A stretch of DNA of 64,000 bases from Nectonema munidae (taxonomy: Eukaryota; Nematomorpha; Nectonematoida; Nectonematidae), in contig JAUIRK010000087.1 in NCBI GenBank assembly GCA_030549495.1, positions 310,001 to 374,000 of the forward strand. The letters run 5' to 3'. Below the pieces are notes generated by a model. That model saw only the letters and a program-made list of their open reading frames with translations. It was not told the origin of the DNA and did not search any database. This document shows positions 39,201 to 51,200 of this stretch, one piece after another. Position numbers and translations under genes: made by a program. Every line of letters starts with the position of its first letter. Position 1 is the stretch's first letter.

Positions 39201-42200
39201 TAATAAATTTTGAGTTAGATTATTATTTCAAAAGCTACTATAGTACTTAGCATAATAATTATTAATTTTTATATATAGCAACGATCAAAAAGTTTTTCGG
39301 TTGAGAAAAATCATTCTTTTTCACAAATTAATTTGTAAGTAAATTTTCTTTATTTAACCGGACTTTGTTTTTTTTTGGTGATTATATCATACAAAATTTA
39401 TATTACAACTTTTTGCTGTAAATGTATCAAAAATTGGTATAAAGCATAAATAATTTCTTTCATTGATTCACGTCATAAATACTTCAAATTTGTAATGCAA
39501 TGACATATGCCATAAATATTGAGCAATGGTATGATGAAAGGTATCGAACAATTGTGATAAATTTGCGTCATAGTATCTTTATATTTGAAATGCCACATAT
39601 CGTGTCATAAATAAACTTGGCAATGTCATGATGAGATTTGTTATTGGGATTGATTTGTTTATTGTATAAAAGATATGAAGCTATGAACAACATCAATACG
39701 CGTTGTGATGACGTTTCTCTTCAATTTGTCAGGAATAATAAGCAATAAAGGATCATAAACGATTTTAAAAACATTTTATATATGTATGTAATTTACTTCT
39801 TCACTTCTGATCTCTTTGCGTCATAGTATCTTTATATTTGAAATGCCACATATCGTGTCATAAATAAACTTGGCAATGTCATGATGAGATTTGTTTATTG
39901 TATAAAAGATATGAAGCTATGAACAACATCAATACGCGTTGTGATGACGTTTCTCTTCAATTTGTCAGGAATAATAAGCAATAAAGGATCATAAACGATT
40001 TTAAAAACATTTTATATATGTATGTAATTTACTTCTTCACTTCTGATCTCTTTGCGTCATAGTATCTTTATATTTGAAATGCCACATATCGTGTCATAAA
40101 TAAACTTGGCAATGTCATGATGAGATTTGTTATTGGGATTGATTTGTTTATTGTATAAAAGATATGAAGCTATGAACAACATCAATACGCGTTGTGATGA
40201 CGTTTCTCTTCAATTTGTCAGGAATAATAAGCAATAAAGGATCATAAACGATTTTAAAAACATTTTATATATGTATGTAATTTACTTCTTCACTTCTGAT
40301 CTCTTTGCGTCATAGTATCTTTATATTTGAAATGCCACATATCGTGTCATAAATAAACTTGGCAATGTCATGATGAGATTTGTTATTGGGATTGATTTGT
40401 TTATTGTATAAAAGATATGAAGCTATGAACAACATCAATACGCGTTGTGATGACGTTTCTCTTCAATTTGTCAGGAATAATAAGCAATAAAGGATCATAA
40501 ACGATTTTAAAAACATTTTATATATGTATGTAATTTACTTCTTCACTTCTGATCTCTTTGCGTCATAGTATCTTTATATTTGAAATGCCACATATCGTGT
40601 CATAAATAAACTTGGCAATGTCATGATGAGATTTGTTATTGGGATTGATTTGTTTATTGTATAAAAGATATGAAGCTATGAACAACATCAATACGCGTTG
40701 TGATGACATTTCTCTTCAATTTGTCAAGAATAATAAGCAATAAAGGATCATAAACGATTTTAAAAACATTTTATATATGTATGTAATTTACTTCTTCACT
40801 TCTGATCTCAACTATTCAAACCTTGTACCATTTTGATCACTTTGTTTCACGCTCAAACTCGTGTTTTTTATTTCTTGAGCCGTGCGTTTTTTCTCACTTG
40901 GAATAAATTGATTTTCATTCTTTCCTTTATGATGTCTTCTTCTTCTTCTTTGTCTACTGACTCCTTCTCCTCCTTCAATAGCTTAGACACCGAATCTTCT
41001 ATATCTTCTTACACAAGTGAAGAGGAATTACTTGATGAAACTTTAGTTGCTCCCGATGCAACAGAGTATACTAGAGATCCGAAACATCAAGGAGCAGGGA
41101 GACCTGAAAGCTTAAATATTCGAAATATTGTTCTGGAACCTCCTGGTCCTAAAGGATTGGCTAAAAATATGAAAGACATTTTATCGATCTTCAAACTCTT
41201 TTTTAATTTTGAATTAATTTCCTACATTTATGCGAAAACGTTGCACAAGATGGAAGCCAACTATAAGTAAGATTTTTAATTGTTTAGATAGGATTTTAAT
41301 TATTTCCCAAATTTTAGATCCCCGTGTCCTAAATATGCACAACTACTTCACTCATACAAAGTGTTCAAATTACATCATATATTATCCTATTTCGGAGCGT
41401 TGATATATATTGGGCAAAATGGGGATCAAAAAATAAAAGTTTCAGAATTATTCTCGAAATCTGGTTCTCCATTTTTGAAAGCTTCTATTGGACGAGATAT
41501 GTTTATCCTTGTCCATGTTTTTTTACGATTTGATGACAAGGAAAAACGTGATGCTTCTGATAAATTGAGTCCTATCCGAAAGATTCATGATCATTTTTTC
41601 AGTATTTTTTCTTGTTATTGGACACCACACTCCACTGTGACGATTGATGAGCAATTAGTAACATTCAGAGGTAATTGTTCTCTGAAAATATATGATCCCA
41701 AAAAGCCAGGTCACTATGGGATCAAGTTTTATCACCTGAATGATGCAAAGTTTTTCTACTTTTTGAAGCCTGAAATATATGTTAGCGGTTTGGAGGACAG
41801 AGCTTATTTCTCAAGTTTCAAAATCTGCCAAAGATTGATTCAAGAAAGCAATATTCCTACTGGATGCGGCGTCTATACCGATAGATTCTTCACAAGTCAT
41901 CAACTTGCTGTATGGTGTACTCAAAAAGCTTGTCTTTGTGCGGCACAGTTACATCAAATAGACGATTCGTTCCAACACTATTCAGACCAAAGCACTTGAA
42001 AACATTGAAGTTAAAAGAATGTGAGAGTCTTTCAATTTATTCAGACTACGTTTCTTTATCAGCGTATATACCCAAAAAGCATGCTACTCGTAACTTCAAG
42101 GCTGTATATATTCTATCTTCACAACATAAAAATGTAAGAATCAGCAATGTTGCCTCTAAACCTGAAAGTTTGTTGGCTTACAACGAATCTAAATGTGGTG

Positions 42201-45200
42201 TAGACGTTGCTAACAAAATGATAAGAACTTATAGGTCTTATAAACCTAATCGTAAGTGGACACATGCTGCGTTTTCTAATTATCTGGATATTTCAGTCAT
42301 GAATACCTGGATAATTGCAAGGTTCAACACTCCTAATGAATTTCCATCTTCAAAACAGAGTGGTAGAAAGTATTTTATCAAAAGACTTGCTTTTTATCTA
42401 TGTGAAGAAGCAATGAAAGTGAGAGCCCAACAGTCTGAATTACCGGTGGAGACAAAGTACTTACTTGCACATTATGGGTATGATCAAGCAACTGAAAATC
42501 AGCCTTCATCATCAAAAAGAGCATCTTGCTCAAAATGTATTTCGAGGAGAAGCCGTACAGCTAGAAGGTGTGAGAAATGTGGAGTCACTGTGTGTAAAAA
42601 TCATTCAAAAACGTTATGCTCAAATTGTTGCTAGTTTTATTTTAACGCCATCTTCAAAAAAAGTACAGTTTTATTCTTTTTATTCAAAATAAATTTTTTT
42701 GCCTTATCTTAAGAAAAATCAAATTTTACCATTATTTTCCTTGTTTTTTTTACTATATTTACATATAAATTTGGTAAAAGTTTTGTTTGTTAAATTTTTG
42801 GCTATTGTTAAATAACTGACCGATGCGTCGAAAAAGCATTGAGTCCGTCAAGCGAGGGTTAATCGAAAAAACACAAAAATGTCTAAAAAAAATTACGAAA
42901 TTAGGTTGAATAAATCAACTGGGGTAAAAAGCCCGACCGTATCGTTGCAAAGCTTAAATGTCCCATCAATTAAAAGTTGATAGTGATTAAGAGACGAGTG
43001 ATGAAATGTCACCTAACCGATTTATATATTTATTTTCAGAATTCCGCTAGTGATTCCTCATTCGTTATAATTATTGGTTTGGTGCTGGAATATGAATCGA
43101 AAAATCCTTCTTCATTCTCTCGAAAAAACCTTACCGTCTACTCCTCAATTGATGTAAGTTTTTTTTATTTTATACTATAAAATAATTAGCCCCTTTATAA
43201 GTGGCCAGCTTATAAAGGATGCTTTAGAATTAAGCTTCGGCAGAACAAAGAAAGGTAGACCTAAAATAACCTGCATGGAAAATATTAGGAAGCATATCAA
43301 ACGTTTAGGACTTAAACATAGTCGGCGTGATTAAGGTTGGTTAGATATTGGGTTTCGATAACTCAATGTCTTGGGTTCAATCCCGCATCAAGCCTACTTT
43401 CCTCATAGTTCGATACTAGCGGCGCAATTGTGCTTTCTCCATGAAAACACCCCACGGTATCTTTACTTTTATCCTTGCTGATGAAAAAGACAGGCTATCC
43501 TGGAGAGGGAAAATCAAGATTACTTAAATCAGTTTGTTTAATTGTCATCTTTGGTGATCCGGCTCACTCCAACTTGCTGGAAATAAACTACACCTAATCT
43601 CTTATTAGAGGATCGTCGGCTTTGATCCTTTCTTTCCATTTGTTCTGCATTGCGCGTCTTCATCTGCTGGATCTTCATGTTGGGATTAATCATGTCAGTT
43701 AAAATGGAAGGATGATGATAGCAGTCTATAAATCTAACTCTCAACAAAGAATACACCTAGAAAAAAATACAGCTTAGAGATGAATATAATCCTAACAAGA
43801 ACGGCCCCGATAATTAAGAATTTAGTGTGAAAGGGAAATTATTCAGCATGCAGTAATGAGCGAATGACCAAATTGTTTTTACGCCTTGTTTTTATTACAT
43901 TCGTTGCCTACCTGTTTGGAGTCATTTGAAGTGCCGTATCAAGGGTTTTAAAATATTATGTGGAAATAAAAATATAACAAAAAATTAGCGAAATCAGCAC
44001 AAACATTAACACCAAAGTATACCTATTGTTTTCGTTATTTAACAAAATATCAATGAAAATATCGTTTTTTCCCCAAATCTATTTTTAAGGGACACTCTTC
44101 GATTGAGAAAGCGTGCAAACTTGCTGGAGTAACCATTAAGAAAATAAGCACTGACAAAAAGAATGAAATGGAAATTTTGGATTTGAAAAGACAGATGGAA
44201 TTCGATGTTCAGTTTGGGTGTGTGCCTCTTCTGGTAATGAAGCGTTTCATTTATCATATGTGTATAATGTATATATTATATAGATTCTATATATACACCA
44301 CCTATTCAAGAAGCACCCTTTTGAAATTTGCAATCATTTTCTGATATGCATAAATTGGAGTCTATTTTGGGGAATATTTCTATCCTTACCAGCACAAACC
44401 CACAAAATTTTATGAATGTTTGACTGTGCTCTCAAAAGAATTATTTTTACAATTTATCCTCAACTAAACTGTCTTTAACATATGTGCAATGTAGGATTGC
44501 TTTATTGATAGTGGGACCAAGTTAAAAGGAAATACTTTAAAATATTTTTTTAGGTAATTGCTACTCTTGGAACGACAAATACGTGTGCGTTTGATGACAT
44601 TGAGTGTATCGGCACATTTTGTAAGCATTTTAAATCATATAAACTTTGTATTTTAAAAAGCATAAACTTGACTGCATATTCATGCGCATATATGAAATTT
44701 TGTCAAATGTTTGTACCTCATGATGATGTGACCTTTTTTTGAGGTAATGAAAGATCCATATGGCTGCACGTTGACGCAGCGTATGCTGGCTCTGCCTTCA
44801 TATGCCCAGAATTTCGCTACTTGATGAAGGGAATTGAGGTAAGACATTCTTAGTTTTTTGATATTGCGAGAGAAAATTTGAAAATAATATTTTTAAACAA
44901 TTCATTGTGGACCACTGCTGTAAGATCATTCCACATTGCTTAGACTTAACGATTTCTTTGAATTCATAATAGAACGATGTATGATAAATCCTTTTCCTTG
45001 CAATATGAAATCTGTATACGAATATTTTTAAGAAGAGTTTATTGAAATTAAATGTAATGAATAATTCAAATTAAAGTTTGCAAAAAAGGCAAGAGATTTA
45101 TAATCTGAACGGTCTATTTAAACAAAAAGGTTCAGAAACTCTGATATAAAAGTTATCATGGATCCATATAAAAGGACGTTTTTTTTTAAATTGACTTTTC

Positions 45201-48200
45201 TCCATGCTTTAATAAAATGAATCAAAAATAGATATCTGTTGAAAATTATTGATAAAAAGAAAAAATATTTGGAAAATGAAAAAAAGGTATTTAAGCTTTA
45301 TATTAAAAATAATAAAAATGTTCTTTTTTTAAGAAATAATAAATGAAGAAATAATTTGAAAATTCGCTATACTGATTTACTGCTCCCTTTTTCGTACTAA
45401 GAATAGTCTCACTCACCAACTCGTCCGAATCGGATTTCCAACTCCCCCATTTAGACTGAGTGAAAGGATCAATAGGATGCCCAAACAACTTGAAAAACAA
45501 AAGAGTTAAATAAAAGAACTGATTTAAGCACTAAATGAAAAAGAACTACAAAAATTTTCTAAGCATCCACACCTGCCTGTTATATAGTAAGCGTCCTTGG
45601 TAACCGAACCAGTCAAAAATTGGGATCGGTGCTTCCATAGAAGAGAGGGTGTGATGAAGTGCTTTTAGTTTGGTTATATATTTTTGATTATTTATTGGAA
45701 GTATAAAAAAAATTAAATAAATATTTTTATTTATCATCATATTTTTATTAAATGAAAATTTGATGTGAAGAAGCTTCAAAAAATTTGAAACTTTAAATTG
45801 TTAATTGAACAAAAATTGAAAAAAGCCTTATCGTCCAAACTACAGCGTAACAACATGCAACCGTTAAAAAAAGTTTGCTCGAATACTTTCCTTCCTTATA
45901 TATACATATTTACAAATTACAATTGTATATATTCATACTTAATAAATAAAAAAAAATTATTAGAAAAAGTTTTATTTCTGTTATTCAGGTTGAATTACAA
46001 ATATTTCGCTGACTGCTATATTCAGCATCTTCACCATTATTAAGAAAAAAAAACTCAGAAAGCAAAAGTACCAAGAATATTAAAAAAGTTTTTTAATGAA
46101 TTTTTTTATATATATTCCTTTTTTCAAATGATATACAATGGAGTTTTCCTTTATTTGTTAAAATAATAATGATATGAAAAGAAAGATAAACCTGATATAC
46201 TTTATACATTTTGGATATTTTTCTCCCTCCCCAGTGATTACCTAATAATTTAGTATAATCAAAATTAAAATTAATTATATTCAAGAGATTGAGAGATTTT
46301 CGGACAATTAAAATAGGAGGAATAAAAAAATATGATATATTCTTATCTTGGAAGAGAAAAATTACGTCATAACGGAAAAAGTAAAGATATTCTACCAATA
46401 TAAATTTTCCACTTTTAAATTTGGACTGTCTTGATTGTATATAAGAATTTTTTAAAAGTAAATTTTAATTGCTCTTTTTATATTTTTTAGAAAGCGAATT
46501 CATTTAACTTTAACCCTCACAAATGGATGATGGTTTCTTTTGACTGTTCAGCGCTTTGGTTTGTTTTAACTTTTTCATAGCCTCATTCAGTGTTCTTTAG
46601 AGCAGTATTGGCCAATCTGAGTCTAGCGAAATGCATGGTTCCATCTATTAAATTTTACTGGTGACTCTTTGATATGTCACATTTTAACATAATTTCTGCA
46701 AAGAAAAGAAGTTTTGAAAATACTCTGATAATACAGTTATCACTCGAATTTCACAATCATATTTCAGATTCAAAAATTTGGAATATTTTATTTGGCATAA
46801 ACAAATGACATTAGGGTTAAATAGTTGAATGTTTATGTATAATTTATAGAGTGATTTTTTACCCTGGCTTTTAAATTTACGTTTGATTATTTTGTTGAAG
46901 CGTCAAAATGACTTATTGCTGTCTCATGCATATCCTATATATGAGGTCATATATACGAATTAAATCATAATTGCTTTCCACACAGGCTTGACGACACAAA
47001 ACTTCTCATTGACAATCTTGACATTTCGCCCCCCTACTTAAAGGCGGTTGAAGATAATTCCAACATGCCTAACTACCGCGTAAGACTTTGAATTTTGACA
47101 TAATATATTGGCTATGCGAATTATTATTTAATTTTTAAAAAAGAACAAACCTTAAGAATATTTTTTAGAAACAATATCTCTGACCGAAAAAAAATTTTCA
47201 TATTTTTTATACTCCTTTTTCAAAACAAATATATATAAAGGAGTTTATACTCCTAAACTAGATAAAGTGTCCAGTTTATACAATTTTTTTTAATATTTTT
47301 TTTATTGTCGGTATTGCATCTATAGGGTAGAATAATCTTCGATAGATGGACAGATCGTAATGATAGTCGCGATTGGGAATCGAACCAAGACCATCTGATT
47401 CTACGCTCTGCCGATTTAATGCCATTATATATGCACTGAGATGAATAAGTTTTAAACTTATATTGCTTATATAAGTTTGACACACTGGCTTGTAGTATTT
47501 ATAATTAAATGATTTTTCACAGTAAAATTATTATTATAACTTATATCATATTTTTTATAAGTGTCATATTTTTATAATCATTTCAAATGAATATTTTTCA
47601 AATTGCAAAAAAAAACTGCAGAATTTTATTTAAAAGTAGATGATAAGAAATCTTATCATATTTATATTTACTGATATTCTTTCAACATTTTTCCCTATTT
47701 TGTTTGATAAGTTGGGTATAATAAGCTAAATTCCTAATTTTGAGCATAAATAAATAATTTTTTTTTGTATTAAAATGCTTGTCTAAATAATTTTTATATC
47801 TTTAGGTAGGAAGTTTTGGAAAGGGAGATATATCCCTGCTGGTGCACATGGATGAAAACAAATAAAAAAAATATTAAAGGGAACTTGCAACACTATCACT
47901 GAAAAAAAAATTGAAAGTTTCTTTTAGCTAAACTAAATTATGAGTGGGGTGGATGATGTTGTTTCTTTTTCACTAGATCAGAAATTCTAGGCCTCAAAGA
48001 GGAAAACGCACAACGCAAGTCACTTCCTACGAGCAGTCAATTTTGCTGTTTTGTTTTCAGTACAACAAGAGTCGAGAAACCCACTTCGATATGCTAGTTT
48101 ATGCTGGAACTTTTCTTCTAAGAATGCATCATGTAAATTTTCTTTCTTCTGGCTTTGTAGAAAAACGTTCACTTCATCCTTCAGCTCATATAGGCGACTC

Positions 48201-51200
48201 AGCCTATTTCTCTTGGACAACCAACGGACCTCTGTGTGGAAAAGAAGCGATTTGTGATCAGTCCATAAATCTGTACAAAGAGCTGCAAAAAGCCTAGAAT
48301 TTAAAGAGCTCTTTTTCACAAAATTTATTACTTTAATGGCCAAGTTTAGTGACAAGCGTAGTTCGTCTGGTAGAGTCTTAGCAGCTAAGGCTTGCCTGTG
48401 AATAACACAGTGAGTAGCAGTTATTGCTTGATTCTTTTCTTTGACTGCCTTACGCCCCCCTTATAGCCATCTCACGCCCCCTCCAGGGTGGGCGCGCCCC
48501 CAGTTTGGGAATCATGGATTTAGGGTGTAATAATATTTCACATTAAAGGTAAAGGTAAAAGTACAGTAGGGTGTTTTCATCGCAGACACAATTGCGCCGC
48601 TTGCATCGAACTATGAAGAAAGTAGGCTTGGTGCGGGATCGAACCCAATACCTTCAGTTATCGAAGCCCAGTATCTAACCAACCTCACTCGCGTCCCATA
48701 TATAAAAATAAAACTTAGCCAATGAAAGTGCATTTCTGATGTGTGTTTCAGTTAAAGAATTTAAAGCCCTTTTTCATTAGTGTTCAAATAGGTTTACTCT
48801 TCACACTTGACACATATGTTGCCGGTATTGTCAAGTGAGCAACTATAAAATTTATTTGTCTTAAATATATGGATTCAGATTCACCTTGTGTTAATCTTTT
48901 TTGTTTATGTACAAAAATTGCAGTCTAAACTTAACTTGAATGTAAAAATAAGATGAAGGAAAAATAAGATAAGCTAAATCTTTTATGATATTGTGTGGCA
49001 CGTATTTTTGCGTGAATAAGTGCTACATTTACCGTTAAGTTTGAAATTTCCAAAAATTTGAAACCAAGATGATACTACTTTTAAAATATTGAACATATTT
49101 TAAGAAATAGCTCGCTGTTTATGGGTACTTATAAGCTAGGTACTATTTTGCCCTATCAATGAAATAATGTTTGCTGGGAATATGTTCAGTATTACTTGAA
49201 GATTATTATTCCCTTGGATGCAATAGAAATATAAAATTTAGAATTTATATGTTAAAAGGCAAAAAATTGTTCACTTATGGTTACACTACACACTGAAGTC
49301 ACTTTGAAAGAAAGAGCACTAAGGGCGAATAATAATTTCAGCGAGGGCCAAATTTTAAATAAAATACTCACTTTCCAACACTTTTAAAAAGTAAATGACA
49401 AACTAAGCAACTGACTAATTAATTAATTAAGCAATTAACTCTCAAATCTTCTTCAGGTTATAGGACTGATCGCAAAAGAAGAGTGTTACATGCACATCAC
49501 TTTTCGCAAAATGGATTATTATTAATATTATATACTATGATTTGTTTGAAATTATTATATATTAGATAATCTTATACATATAGGCATACTCTTGAAAAAT
49601 TGTTTCCTGTTATGTTAGTATTAACTTTAAATCTTTTTTCCAATTTTTAATTATAATGATTGTAAAATATATGCATTAATTTATATTCATTATTTTTTCT
49701 TACATCTATTGAAAAATAAGATGAAACACCATTTTGATTATTATATATTCATATTTTTATAATTTTAGTGAATCTAATTTTCGCACCATGTTAACCAGAT
49801 ACTCCCCTTCAATAAAAGCTTATTTGAGAATAGCTTATCAAGAGTTTTCACAAATTCCTACATACTACCACCTTATATTACTGAGCAGTAGATAGAGAAT
49901 TACAACATGGCTGTCCGGGTGTAGATGAACGTTTTACGGCTATTACTATTGTTCAGTTTCAAGGAGAAAGAGAAATGGGCAAATTAATAACATTTATTTA
50001 ATTCACTTTCTAGCATTGGCAGTTATCCTTGGGAAGGCGATTCAGATCTCTGAAAATTTGGTTCACCTTGCGAATGTTTGGTGTCGAATTCTTGCAGAAA
50101 CACATAAGAAATGTAACATTTTCTCTTTTTCCTTTTTATCGGTTGCATCATCGTGGAACGCAAATTTTTCGAAATTTGTGATGTTTGTAGGAAATGGTAG
50201 ATCAAGGATTATGAGGATGGTAGATCGAGATTTGTTTGTAAAGAAGATCATTTTGACGTGGATTGAGCTATTTTTGCAGAAAGGCAAATACACTATATAT
50301 AAAAATAATAATAATAATTTTTATTTTCAAAAGTATGACAAAAAAGATGAAAGTTAGTGTACATAGAAATTAAAAAAATAGGATGTTTTAGAAAACACAC
50401 AAAGATGACTTTTGAAAGTTGATGTCAAAGGCCAAAACAGCCACTTGGAGACGCCAACATGGTGATAAAATTTGTAAAAACAGGACAAATAAGAAATACA
50501 CAGTTCCGTAAGTTATGTGTGATGAAAATAATTATTCATGATGTATTATACAATATATTGAATATGGGAAAGAAAAGAAAGAAAAAAAAGCAAGATTGTA
50601 GGTGTATATATATATTATTATCATTAGAAACAAATACTAGGAGTGGTCGGTGTAACTATTTTACCTACAAACATAGCAGTTGGAGATGGAGCATTCAGAG
50701 TGAGAGTTGTAGGATTGAAGACAAAAGGATAAAAACCATTTTTGTAGCTGCTTTATAGGAATAGGAGCGGAAAAAAGGAACGCTTAGGAGCTATTGAAGA
50801 GAGTGGATACCCTGTAAGAGAAGGATTGCTTTGATTTTGCATATTTATAAAAAGGTAGGGACATTTTGTGAATAAGGCGAGGCGAAGTTCTGTCTTTTTG
50901 AAAGTTGAAAGAATTGATTAAATATAGGAGGGAGCATCGAGTATATGTATTTGTATAAAGTGACGTAGACACTGAGATTGTATGTATATGTCGTCAAGTT
51001 TCAATAGAGAATTTATGAGAAAGATATTATTAGTGTGGGAAACTGGGTGGGAATTGAAAATAACCCTTAAAATCCTTTTTTGAATAAAAAAAAGTGTCGT
51101 GTCTTTTGTGTGACCCCAGTTGAAAATACTGTACCTTAGATGATGTAGGAAAAGACTTTTGTAAAGAGTAATCATTGTTTTAGAGAGCAGGAATATTTTG

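Larger units (their letters stand above)
38967..42858 (+). mobile_element. piggyBac element copy B, nearly complete, 3.9 kb
   Basis: Exact TTAA duplications (38963-38966, 42859-42862) flank perfect 16-bp terminal repeats CCCTCGCTTGACGGAC and GTCCGTCAAGCGAGGG. A transposase gene with one intron fills 40929-42634, and a five-copy 253-bp tandem repeat precedes it. The intact target sites and single frame break make this the youngest DNA transposon in the window. It sits in intron 3 of the decarboxylase, on the same strand. Confidence 0.93.

Noticed and set aside
47806-47865. Extra decarboxylase exon ([18 protein letters not shown])
   Set aside because: Exons 9 and 10 already join in phase 0 and align to the family without a gap, and this piece ends in a stop.
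50016-50357. Single-exon 113-residue open frame over decarboxylase exon 10
   Set aside because: It is a wrong-frame reading of exon 10 and the following intron; the [10 protein letters not shown] frame is the real one.
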